From positions 186,001 through 250,000 of the forward strand of contig JAJFPB010000012.1 in assembly GCA_020881915.1 (NCBI GenBank): 64,000 bases of DNA, read 5' to 3'. The stretch comes from Paramyrothecium sp. XJ0827 (Eukaryota > Ascomycota > Sordariomycetes > Hypocreales > Stachybotryaceae). A model generated the notes under the pieces. It was given only the letters and a program-made list of their open reading frames with translations, was not told the DNA's origin and did no database searches. Made by a program: the position numbers and the translations under genes. Every line of letters starts with the position of its first letter. Position 1 is the first letter of the stretch. Below, one piece after another: positions 1 to 11,074 of the stretch.

Positions 1-1
1 G

Positions 2-640
2 GCGGCAGACTCTACTTGGCCTTCAGCTCCTGGAGCAAGACCCCGGAAACAATTTACACGGGAGGATTGGGATAATCTCTGGGGGCTTGAGTATGATATT
101 GCTACGGACATGTCGTCGCCATTTGCCGATCAACTTATTGAAGCATACCCAAATGCTAAAGTCGTTATTGTGCAGCGAGACTTTGAGTCTTGGTTTGCTA
201 GTTACAAGGCGGAGCTTCTGGATCCCTTATTCTCGCCCTCGCAAAGGATTGTTGTCTTTCTTCTAGGCAGAGTACTCGGAATCCGTGCTGGCCAGGCGAT
301 GACAAAAGTCCATTTCGGTTTCTTTAACGTTAAGACGGAGGCAGAGATTGAAGCAAATGCTCGCCAGGCTTACGATGACTACTTTGCGAGAGTACGGGGA
401 ATAGCGCCACCAGAGAGGACGCTCGATTATAAAATTGGTGATGGTTGGAAGCCTCTGTGCGATTTTCTTGGTGAAGAGATCCCGGACGTTCCTTTTCCAC
501 GGATGAACGATCGTAAGACCCATAGCGAAGGCAATACGCGGCGTGCGAACCAGATAATCTTGGACTCGATAAAAAAGGTAGCTCCGTTGCTTCTGGCTGC
601 CGCCGCGGTAGCAGCCGCCTGGCTTTATGGAAGAGACTGA
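2..640 (+). CDS. Sulfotransferase-family protein, 3' part (5' end outside window)
   Basis: The reading frame is open from base 2 to the stop at 638-640, so this is the C-terminal part of a gene that begins upstream; the ATG at 110 is internal. The peptide matches the fungal P-loop sulfotransferase family (Sulfotransferase_4 type). It has the R-E-D-W-D stretch, then F-A-D-Q-L-I-E-A-Y-P-N-A-K-V, then a beta strand ending in Q-R-D followed by a conserved Trp, as in proteins that bind PAPS-like nucleotides. The N-terminal P-loop lies outside the window, so activity cannot be judged. The last 20 or so residues are an Ala/Leu-rich hydrophobic segment ending in a basic residue, suggesting a C-terminal membrane anchor (inference). 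The substrate is unknown; many fungal members are uncharacterised. Confidence 0.8.
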   Translation, partial: AADSTWPSAPGARPRKQFTREDWDNLWGLEYDIATDMSSPFADQLIEAYPNAKVVIVQRDFESWFASYKAELLDPLFSPSQRIVVFLLGRVLGIRAGQAMTKVHFGFFNVKTEAEIEANARQAYDDYFARVRGIAPPERTLDYKIGDGWKPLCDFLGEEIPDVPFPRMNDRKTHSEGNTRRANQIILDSIKKVAPLLLAAAAVAAAWLYGRD

Positions 641-3600
641 GAACATTGGAGCAGATGAGCAGGTCTCTGAGGAATCTACTGGGCATTGTGTAGAGGATTA
701 GTAGTTAACGCGCGGACAATTTAAATCGTGATACATCGTCTTGGGGCATCCAGGGAAGCTGAGCCAAGTCCACCACTACGGGACACACACAGAGCTCCTT
801 GATGCACTACATTCATTGTTTCAACTTTTGCACCAACTTTATCCACAATTCATGATACGGGATCCCTGAGATAGTCTCAGATAGTTTGGTATTTAGTTGA
901 ACATGTGCCTGCTCAGAATGGCATTCGCTCGCATCCAGGGTTAGCATTGTAAAGCAGCAATACGACTGCGAGAGGCTATTCAGAAATACACCAAGCTAGG
1001 CCTGAAAATTGAATGTCTGCGTCGGCCGGGTGAAACCAAGTCCGATAGAACCAGCGGCGGCCCTAGTGTCCAAAGGCGCCGTTCTTGACATTCTGTAGGC
1101 TTTGAGTACGACAACAGAAGTTGCAGCAATTTACGATAGTAGCATTAGGCAACAGTGCTTCTAAAAAAGGAATAAAATTTCAATCTCTCAAACACACCCC
1201 ATGTCGTACCATGAACCTTTCTCTTCCTATTGGTCTTACTCTCAGGCAGCCCCTTGCTCTTCGTCAGCGTTCGCCCCCAAGAATACTGTGTCACGAGTGC
1301 TTCTATTGGGAGGGGCGCATCTCTAATCACACTGTCTGTGAGTCCTTGCCACGTCTGTGTACGTAGCACAGAAGCCGCAGCCAGCATAGCAATTGGCTTG
1401 GCAAAATGCAGTATGGCAGTACCCCTTCCCCTTTGTCCACGCCGGTTACATGCCCGTGAATCTAGCAAGTCCGCCATCGGTAAGGGGTTCATGTGAGGCT
1501 TCGTGTGATACGTCACTTGAGGCGTGTTAACCCCCGGACGAGACACGACTAGGGTTAGTTCAATACTACGTGAGACGGGAATGCAGCATAGACTTTTGAC
1601 TCATCAAAAACTACCCAAAGGTAATACATTTACCCGCACTTGCAGTGCATTGATCAGCAAGCCTTGGCAATTGGCTAGCTTATTAAGGCCACGTTGGTCA
1701 CGCTCGATATGGGAATGCTCTTCTGCTTACTATTATATGTAGTAATGCGGCGCGGTCAATGCTTGGCATTTATTATGCTTGTTGGTTTATTCTTTAAGGT
1801 CACACTGCGTGCCGTCTTTTCTTCCTGCTCGTGATAATCTCTCAAACTGGTTGGTACTTTGGTTGGACAACTTTCTTGGCCTTTCAAGGTTTCATCAGAA
1901 AACTTGATTTTGGTAATGGATTGAGTGTCACATTACCACTCTTCATGCATTCCTCCACGAATTCTCGTGATAAACTACCTGCGAGACACCGAATGCGGCA
2001 ATCACAAGTCTTGGGAACCAGCCGGCGGCGATTGTGGAGAATGAGGATGCTTTGGTTGCAAGGATCATGCCTTGGTTGATAGGAATAGAAGTGCTGTTGA
2101 CAGAGAAACCCTGCAGTGTCAGCTCGAGGCAAACCCCAGCACACCTCAGTTCGTGCCCAAATGTCGCTAGGATTTGCCACATATTACCAAGTCCCTCACC
2201 CGTACGTGCACTGTCCCATAGCAGTATCAAATTCCGCTCCAAGCAGGTGGTCGGTACCTCCAGGGTCCCAGCCGCCAGGCTCTATGCGTCTAAGCCTTGG
2301 CAACCTCATGCAAACCAAGCCGCATGAAGAAGCTGCCCTATTCTATGTTTGCGAACTGCACAAGAAGCTCGCATATTGACATGATCGACTGACCCCGTAA
2401 AACGCCGGATCAGTCGGCCGAGCTGTCATGTTTCTGTTGGCCTCTGATGATACGACTATGATCATAAGTGGTACGTCATAAAGATAAACCACCTTCTTCT
2501 AACGAGTGGTTCTAAGGAGTGAAGCCGTGACAATTCCAGCCAATCATCGCCCTTGTCGACGCACTTTGCAAAGTACAGGACACTCGGGCTTTGCGCATAC
2601 GGCCAGTGGCTGCAAGCAGTTCAACCTGTTATTATAGGTCATGCGACGTTCATTAGAATATAAAAAAAGAATAAACGCTATTAAGCAATCAAATAGGTTA
2701 TCGGGTATCAAAAGATAGTGGTAAACAATGACAGCATGGAAGTTTTTTGTATGTTCATCCTCCTCACTCCGCTTCTTAACTTCAATTTCCGTGATAGTCA
2801 ATCTTAGGAACCTAGGAGGAAGCATTGAGAGCGATTGCAGCCTGTTAGGGTGCTTTCACAATACCATGAGTGTTGATGACTGGTTCATCAAGCAGTACGA
2901 AGTGACAGACCCATCCCCCTTTCCACAGCTAGTTGCGCCTGTGCCGTAGCTTGCTCTTGGGCGGCAGAGGAAGAAAACAATGTCGGCACGCTCTTCTGCC
3001 ATGGCTAGTCTACCTGAAAAGTTTACCTTGTCATTGACTATCCGAGACCAGGAAATGTTTAATTTGCGTAATTCATCATAGGAGTCGCTGTCCAAGTAGG
3101 AGACACGCAACTCACCCGGATGCCATCACTAGCACTATCAATACCGTGGTAACCTCAGCCAAGACTATTGATGTTAAATATAGTTTACCAGACTAGCTGT
3201 CTTAGCGATGGCGGAAAGTTCATAGTACACGGCTTTCTTTTAATGAGACTTCATTCTGCATGCAATTTACTGAAGGTATGCGCTCGTTTTGTTAATTAGG
3301 CGCCACTGAGAATACGCGAGGTCATTTCAATGTTATTGCAAGCGGAGCTAGATTTCGACGTCCTACCATTTTTGGCATGAACTCATACAGGACTGGAGAT
3401 GTCCTCAAGAAAAAAGCAGAGGCAAAGATGGTTATAAGCTTCCCCGATTTCCTCTCATACACATTCCTTGAAGGCGCCACATTTCATTGGTATCAAAGAT
3501 TAATCTTTTGCATGTGTTATACAAGTACGAGCTGAGGTTAGGACCTCCTGGACTATCCGTGTCGCGCAAGTCTTAGTTCCGGTCTTTGACAGCCAATTCT

Positions 3601-4582
3601 CAACCATGAAATTACGTGGCAAGCACAGCTAGCCACTGAGGTTTGTGTAATTTACATACAGACGATGTCTCTTCTCGGAAACATGGCTAGCTAAAATTGC
3701 AGAGGAAACCGATATGATAGAGATGGCTTGTATTCTCGGACACTTTTGACGTGGGACGCGCGGAGTCTAGTCTCTGAATAGTGCAAAAGAAGATGCAGCA
3801 GGATATGCAACAATACCCAAGCACATCCATGACCTGGACCTATTCGAAAATCCTCGATGAATCTATGCAATGCATGGTCAGCGGCTGTATCGTGAGGAAT
3901 CTTCCCATCGAATGGCACGATTTGGATCGTATCTTCATTGCGACAGAATTCTTAGAGGGCATGAATTAACGAACCAACGACTACTTCGCCTCTAATTTTG
4001 AACCGTCTGTAGCTCACAAGCTGCGTGAGCAGATTTAAGGACCCGAGAATGAAGCTTTTAGTTATTATCGAGATTGGAAGCAGAGAAGCTCATTCGCCTC
4101 TCCTCTAAAGCAGGTGAAACTGAGGACTCATGAGCCAGCATTGTTGGCGGCAAAGCATGTCATCCAAGAGACATCATGTACAACATTTTAAATTGCATTA
4201 CGAATAATGCATGTTGCAGGGAAAAGCGGAGTTGTATTGCTCAACAGCCACCTTCAATACATTATCGAGGCAGCGTTATAAAATCGCGCATCAATATGAA
4301 GATCCATTCAGCTTCTTCGTCCACAACTATATGGCCAGTTACGAACAATCACATATATACTTCGAAGGCTTGCTAACATGACGTCCTCCTTGAAACGTAC
4401 GTATGCCCTTGTCATGTAATTTATAGAGCAACAAGCTCATACATGTCACAGTGGTTTGCAAACATTAGCAACGTCCAGAATTCTGGCTTTTGAGGTCGAA
4501 ACTCCTAAATAGAAAAGCAACGGGAAGATCAAAATTTAGATTGAATCTAGGCAAGAACTCTTCTTTATCAATAGATTTCTTC
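641..4582. other. Gene-poor stretch, no supported gene
   Basis: About 3.9 kb between the sulfotransferase and the terpene synthase. Only short open frames occur, none with recognisable domains or a convincing splice pattern. One hydrophobic minus-strand frame at 1943-2242 may be an old membrane-protein fragment, but I cannot identify it. Confidence 0.5.
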
Positions 4583-5881
4583 ATGGCCATGGCTACTCGA
4601 GTCGATTCTCATTCGAACATCCTTTCAAAGATCAAAGGCCAACAAATGAGGGTGCCGTCAATGGATCCCGTTTTTGCTCCTTGGAAGCAAGGCGTCAATC
4701 CTTTGGTTCACGCATTAGACCCCTTTGTGGAGGATCTAATCATCAGATATGTACCAACAAGCAAACATCAGGCCCCTGCTAGGGCTTCGATGTTTTTACT
4801 CTTCGCAGCCTTGTAGGTGACCCTACTCCGTGATTGATTTGAACACAAAATTGATGCCAGAGATGTAGATGGTATCCCGATTGCAGCCTCGAGAAGCTAC
4901 AATTCGGCGCTGCATATAATGTCTGGCTTTTTTTCTGGGATGACAATCTTGATAGAGAAACCGCGTCTTCCCAACCGGATCTGGCGAGCAGCGTCGAACT
5001 TGGTGCGCAATACGTTTCTGAGGCGAAATCATACGTCAAGTACCATCTTGGCTTCAGTGCCGATGGAATATCTGAGCCAAAGTACAAGAACCCGCAAATG
5101 GAAATTTTTAAGAGAGCCGCCGAGATATTGAGGCAGACTGCTGACTTCGACACATTGGAGCGCTTCCTGAATGAAGTGCTTCACTACATCAACTCTTGTC
5201 AGCAAGAACAGGAGCACCGCCCTGCTGGCGAGTTTCCATCAGTCCAGGATTACTGGAGCCTGAGGCTAGGAACAAGCTCGGTATACACCGCCTGCGCAAT
5301 CACACCGTAAGCCTCCATCCACTTGAATTTTAGGCGACTAACAGATTCTAGTTGGATGTGTGCTGCCGTGTTGCCTAGAGCCTTACTTGACTCGACGGAA
5401 ATGCAGGCGTGTTGGAATGAGATTAATATAAACATTATCTAGTACGAATTAGCCTCGCCATTTTCCCAATCATCAACTAATTTCTGCTAGCGAGAACGAT
5501 ATCCTTTCCTTTAAAAAAGAAGCGGTGAGTGGAGTCAACGTCTGTGCAGCTGGTCTAACTGATTTCTACAAAATATAGGACGATGGCGCCATACGGAGTT
5601 TGGTACCGCTCGTGATGTTGGAAACTGGCAATGAGTTGGATGATGTAGTAGTATCGCTGGTGGATGAGTTACTAGAATGTTCTCGTAGGTTTGATGAAGC
5701 AGCGCTCAAATTACAACAGAAGGCGGCCAAATTCAACGATTCCGTTCAGGCTGATACCGAGAAGTTGGTCAAAGCTTTTAAGACAATGCAAAGCGGATGT
5801 TATTATTGGAGCATGATCACAGGACGTTATGGAGTAGAGAAGTATCGTCAACTGGATGGCTCGTTACTGATCGATCTCTAG
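4583..5881 (+). CDS. Class I terpene synthase, five exons
   Basis: The exons 4583-4812, 4863-5306, 5352-5441, 5491-5524 and 5579-5881 join in one frame to 366 residues, the usual size of a fungal class I sesquiterpene-type cyclase. The introns are 45-54 nt with GTAGGT, GTAAGC, GTACGA and GTGAGT donors; intron 2 has a GACTAAC branch site. The enzyme would ionise a prenyl diphosphate and cyclise it, probably in the cytosol. Seen directly: the metal-binding acidic motif W-D-D-N-L-D-R-E (near residue 104), the second metal site N-D-I-L-S-F-K-K-E encoded mostly by the 34-nt exon 4, and a C-terminal R-Y pair in W-S-M-I-T-G-R-Y. All catalytic motifs are intact, so it is probably active. The start at 4583 (CATGG context) is chosen over 4490, which would add 31 low-complexity residues. 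The product cannot be predicted. The nearest possible tailoring gene is the P450 about 10 kb away. Confidence 0.88.
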
Positions 5882-7321
5882 TAGAAGAAGTGTGTCATTC
5901 TGTTCATTTCTATTATCAAATCTTTTTGTACTTTGAGATTGGTTAGCTATTCAGGTCTTCATAATTTGTCTGATTCATGAGGACTCATTCATCTAATGGA
6001 AATAAATGTGATCAGTGAATCGGACAGTGTTAGAGTTACTAAACCAGTATAAAAACGAACCCCATTTTAGCCGCGAGATTGAACACGGCAATCACATCTC
6101 AAGGATATGATTGAGTTCAAGACTGTCAACTTGACCAACGATCAGAGATTCGCATAAATTGGTGGCTGCTATCAGAGATTAGTCGTAAAAGCTGGGAGCC
6201 CAAAGGCAAGGGTAATTAACGCAGCTGATGTGTCAGTGCAAGATTGCATTCCTGTCTGTGCTTCTACAAATGAAGTCTTCGCCTTACTGTGTTGGACTGA
6301 CCATTTTCGATACGATGCGCGTTGTATTTGGAAAAACGGGCAGCGGGTCCCTTTGCTCTCTTTCGTGAAGAGCGTCAAGGCTGCAATGAAACTTGGACAA
6401 GCCAAGATGCCAAGGGTTATAAGTGTGCTTTAAGGCGCTCGGTCGCATAGAGAGCGCCTTTCGTGGTAAGTCCAACGACCCTGGCTCAAACCAGAAGCCT
6501 TCTCGCTGGCGCATGTCCGACGTGGTACGACATTGGACTGAAGTCGACTTCGTCCTCTTGTACGCCACAATCCTCGACTCCTCCGGCGTGATCAGCACCA
6601 AATGAGTTCAGCACAAAGCGCAGTGTGACATGATATAAATTGCTTCCCTACGGCTTTTCGCTCAAATGACATAATTGAGTAAGTCTTAACTCTGAAAAGA
6701 CTTAAATCGGCAAGGACATATCCTTAATATCATGCAACATACAAATCAATGCGAGAAACTCATAACATGATCGCTACTAAACCCAACTCAATAATTCACA
6801 AGTTGGGCATCGGTGTCTGTGTTATCGCCTCGCACGATGCCTTCACAGTGACAATTGTGGCGCTCAAGAGTAGCTCATCGTCCCTGCAGAGGAAGATGTT
6901 GCCAAAAGGGGCATCTGCAGCCACCGCATCCTAACCGGTGAACCCGCATTTCCGCGCATGCCTACCCAGCGTCATCGAATGGCTGGGAGCGCCAACTTGC
7001 CAGCAATCTGTAACACAGACACATTACTGGTGATATCTAGCTGAGTCCATTCTAAACTCGCACGATATTTTATTCTTCTTGACAAAGGAATAGAAATACA
7101 TTTCGAAGTCAAGTAACTAGCTCAAATCCTACATATCATTTTCTCCCCTGTCTTATTCTTGATCCAGGCTCATCCCCCAAATAATACAACAGTTGAAAAG
7201 AGTGTGATGTAGATCAAATAGCAACCTGTTTTTTTTTTTTTGTCATCGTTTTCTTTTCCCAAAAGCAGAGACACCAAGAACACTGTGTTATTACACGATC
7301 CATTCCAGCAGCATGTGTTAG
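5882..7321. other. Intergenic stretch, no supported gene
   Basis: Nothing recognisable. Two short plus-strand frames at 6230-6605 have a coding-like composition but no known motif and are in different frames. A run of 13 T occurs near 7229, close to the end of the next gene. Confidence 0.5.
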
Positions 7322-7795
7322 CTAGTGGCTGGTACCGCCGTTGCCGCCGGTGCCAGACCCGCCGTTACCACCATACCCCGAGCCGCCGTTGCCGCCGCCT
7401 TTGCCTCCGTTGCCGCCTGTGCCAGATCCTCCATCGCCTCCATAGCCTGAACCGCCATTTCCTCCATTGCCACCGCCTGATGGTGGGTGCGATGGGGGAG
7501 GGTTGGATGGAGGAGGGTTAGATGGAGGAGGGTTAGATGGAGGTGGGTTGGATGGAGGTGGGTTGGATGGAGGTGGGTTGGATGGAGGTGGGTTGGATGG
7601 AGGTGGGTTGGATGGAGGTGGTTGAACTGGTGGTTGCTTGGGAGGGCACCACCAGAAAGTACGCCCTTCAAGGTCCCGCTTAAGGCCGCAAAAAAAAGTA
7701 CGGGCCTCCAGATCCTGGCCATGAGGCTCGACTGGAGCAGCGATCACAGCCGGGAAGGCCAAAATGGCAGCGCAGATTGCAAAGGTCAACTTCAT
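7322..7795 (-). CDS. Secreted proline- and glycine-rich repeat protein
   Basis: A single-exon frame of 157 residues starting with a clear signal peptide (M-K-L-T-F-A-I-C-A-A-I-L-A-F-P-A-V-I-A-A). A short stretch with two similar segments follows, each ending in R-T-F plus a Cys, then about nine copies of the pentapeptide P-P-P-S-N, then a Gly-rich tail built from G-G-N-G-G-S-G and G-Y-G-G units. The repeats are mirrored in the DNA as a 15-bp tandem array. It is probably a cell-surface or extracellular structural protein, by analogy with other Pro/Gly repeat proteins; I do not recognise a named family. A TATA-like element lies on the same strand about 235 bp upstream, which supports a real promoter. 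It ends in a short T-S-H tail, and copy number may vary between strains. Confidence 0.75.
   Translation of the reverse strand: MKLTFAICAAILAFPAVIAAPVEPHGQDLEARTFFCGLKRDLEGRTFWWCPPKQPPVQPPPSNPPPSNPPPSNPPPSNPPPSNPPPSNPPPSNPPPSNPPPSHPPSGGGNGGNGGSGYGGDGGSGTGGNGGKGGGNGGSGYGGNGGSGTGGNGGTSH
7493..7625. repeat. 15-bp tandem repeat array inside the Pro/Gly gene
   Basis: About nine head-to-tail copies of a 15-bp unit that reads GGAGGTGGGTTGGAT on the plus strand; the first copies carry GGAGGAGGGTTAGAT variants. Each copy encodes one P-P-P-S-N pentapeptide on the minus strand. The plus (template) strand is rich in GG/GGG runs and could form G-quadruplexes. Confidence 0.9.
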
Positions 7796-8027
7796 GGTGA
7801 AGAAAGTGTAGGCGAAGAATTGGGATGATTTGGAGAGAATTGAAATGGATAAATGAGTAGGCTGGGAAGAAGAGGGAAGTTCTCTGGATAATTGTGTTTC
7901 AACGAAACAGTAGTGATTGTCAGAAATGGACTGAAGACAGCGTTGACTGAAGGAAGCGTTTTGGACTTTTGGGCTGTTATAAGCTGAGTGTGGTGAAAGA
8001 TTGAGAAGTACGGAGATAGTGAGGCCC

Positions 8028-8034
8028 TTATATA
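8028..8034 (-). promoter_or_regulatory. TATA-like element of the Pro/Gly repeat gene
   Basis: On the minus strand the sequence reads GGTATATAAGGG about 235 bp upstream of the start codon at 7795. Position and strand fit a core promoter; no experimental start site is known. Confidence 0.4.
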
Positions 8035-11000
8035 CCTTTTTTACTGGCTGCTCCTGTTGCGACTGACCTACATGTAATTTCTTTTCTGAATTTCATCTCA
8101 AAACCTGATTCTCTTCCTCATGTCAGCTTGACGATCGCACCTACACTGGAAGATGTTATTTTGTTGTTGTCATACGTTGGCGTCGAGCAACAGTTTGCTC
8201 AGATGCCTGTCAACACTCGTGGTTAGGGCCACCGGCACCCTGAGCCGAAGAATTAGTGCCACCACTCTAAGTGGCTGAAAGGTTTAGCTAGACTAAGTCG
8301 GGCATTGATTCCCGAAACTCTGCCCTCGCTTTAGGTTGAATCTTAAGATACGCATTCCCAATTCGGAACAATCCCTATAATCTGTATTGTGCACTAAACC
8401 TGCTATACTAGTAGCAACGGGTGTTTGTGCTGCAAGTCCAGGAGAGTTGTAGCAGTATGAGGAAAACAAGAGCACAAGTATTTCGCAGCCTCGGTTTCTT
8501 TCTTTTTTTCAGCTTCACGCTAGTTAATATGGTAGATTTGGAATGTGTGTGGGCTCGCAGTGGACGCATCAATTTACAAGCGATTACCCCTGGTGCTTTG
8601 ATCACATAGCTATGGCCTGTCAGGCTGGGCTGAGTTGGAGTGGCCTCAAGGCTCACGCAAGGTAGTTGGTGTGCAGTTTCGTTATGCTGTTGGCTACGCT
8701 TAACTGTGACTTGATGTCAAGTAGCATCCGCATTTAGAAAAGCATCTTGCCGTAGTCCATCAATCACATTGAGGGGCTCTCCTCCAAACTTCAATGACCG
8801 AACTCCAATCATAGGCTCACGCGAAGGGATAGGAGTAGGTGTAGACGGCATGCGCACGTCAGATCTACAATGTAGGGAACTTCTAGCGGCGTTCGGACTT
8901 GAGATACTTTTCACATCGGCAAGAATCTCCGAGCATCTTTGCAATTTATACTTAATGAAGCTTTGCCAACAACTTCAATAATCAAAAGTTCATTGACCAT
9001 CTCCGTTAGTGGGACACTTTATGCCCGAGTAAGTACAGTGAGTGTGTGGGTTTGATACTGGTCTAAGAACACGACGCAGAAAGCCTCCCAGAGAGCAGAC
9101 TCGCGGTTGACAAGTTGATGAGTTTGTTTATTCAAATTTCAAGTCCCTCTTGTACGTTCCGGATACGGCTAGCAACCTGACGGTCATTAGCCAGCCTGCA
9201 TTCAAAAGTCGTCAGTGTGGGTTGGAGAGAACGGATCAATCGGCTCCTTGGCCGGTGGCGACAAAAAGAATATTGTCTTGCTGGCTGCCTAGGCGCAGAG
9301 CTTCCATTGACATTAAGCAAATCCGGGCAACAGGCGAAGGAAAAGTTGGCATAGTGGCAAATTGGAAAAAGACAAATTGTATACACCAGTGTTTTGTGCC
9401 TCTTCACTTCTTGATAAAGTTTGAATGGAAGCATTCCCTGTAGATCTTCAATCTTGCTGTTAGTTGTTGTGTTCATTTACCAATACGCGACCAGGAACAA
9501 ACTGTTTCGGAAAGAAGTTCCGGATCACGGCGAACACTCCCCGCGGTCCCTGATTTGCTTTTTAGATGCCGTCCGCAGCGTGGCGCAAGACTTTTGGCGG
9601 AAGCGGTAATGTCTCTTTAGTTTAGGCACGTTTGGGTCTAGACACGTTCCCTTGCATAAGAGGCTCACTAACCACTTGGAAGATACAATTGTTTTGTCAC
9701 AAGTTTGATGTCATTGGCCTTGTTTACCCGAGTCAAGGCAAGCGGGCTACTCTGGTCTTGGAGTACGATGAGGCACAGTCTCGGTGGCACATTGGGGCCA
9801 GTGCCGAGGTTCCGAAGCAATAGCGAATGGTCTAGCCGACGAACTCAATTTTGAGGTAGGTGCAAAGTCTAAGATCTGGTGTAATTAGACCAGGACTCGC
9901 GCACAGGTGAATTATCTCGTCGTTATCAGTCTAATTGCCAAAGTCCCGAAGAATCGCATCCGCTATCGAAGCAAAACAGCTTGTCATGGGCAGAATTTGG
10001 ACAGCGTTCATCACAGCTCTCCCCAATGGCTCCAAGTCTTCTTGGCAGCAGATTAGATATGCCCGCTGCACCCATCTAAAGACAGCGCGTAGTGAAAATA
10101 CTTGCAAATCCTTTCTGTAACAACATTGCGTAGTAGAGTACCCCTGTTACGGACTCCTATCAAACAACTCGGCTACAAGGACTCATACCGCGGCTGTGTG
10201 TTCACGGCACGCCAGCCAGAGTGTACTACTTCTGATTTTAAAAGAAGGCGCAAATATACAGGGTCTGGACGCTTGGAGGGCTCTAAAATCGACTTTCACT
10301 CTGTGTTCTCTGAATCGAGACACTTACAGATGGACCAGTGCACATCTCTACCTACAAGTTCCTCGACTACAAAGGCATGTGGAAGCGGCGGCGGGATGTC
10401 AATGTCTGTTTTGAGCCCATGCAAACGCTTGCACCAGGGTATCAAGCTAGCCCATATCGGCGTCAAGGTCATTCAGAGCCCGGACTTGTGAATACCGTTT
10501 CCATGCACCGACAAAGGCGACAGGTCGTTTCGGAAACTTATGGAAGCCACCGAGAATCTTGTAGCGATTACCGTGGAAGCAAAGGTGTATCTTTCGTCGA
10601 CTTCACAGAAATTTGGGTTTCGGCTCTGAATTCGAGACCAATGGCCGCCACGTCGTCTTTTCGGAGACGATAATGCAATTGAGACTGCATTCATTCGTGT
10701 TTGCGAGACTTTGACGCTCAGTTGAATTGGTGTCAGATCAACATTTCTTCATAGGTAAGAACAAAAATTACAGCAATGAAATCGAGTGCCAACCTTTGTA
10801 TGCTGTTATGCTTGTTCTGGTGGATACCGCGATCGTCGTAGTCGAGCTTCTGGGTCATGAGGAATATCCAAGCCACGTCTTTCGAAACGCGGGTACTCAG
10901 CCAGGCATTTGAGGTAGATCAAAGTAGATGATGACACGACTACAATTAAGTATCTCTCTTCTGGGTATATTTTAGGGGTTGAGTTCACTGGGGTGCATTT

Positions 11001-11074
11001 AATCAAGATTATCTAAGACATGATCCAGCAGTGAGCCGTACTAGAAGTAGAATAGTAGGGCATCTGGTCTCCTA
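8035..11074. other. Gene-poor stretch, no supported gene
   Basis: About 3 kb with only short open frames on both strands and no recognisable domain. Nothing here could be supported as a gene. Confidence 0.5.

Noticed and set aside
1943..2242. Hydrophobic minus-strand frame, possible membrane-protein fragment.
   Set aside because: Two overlapping frames and no recognisable family; chance cannot be excluded.
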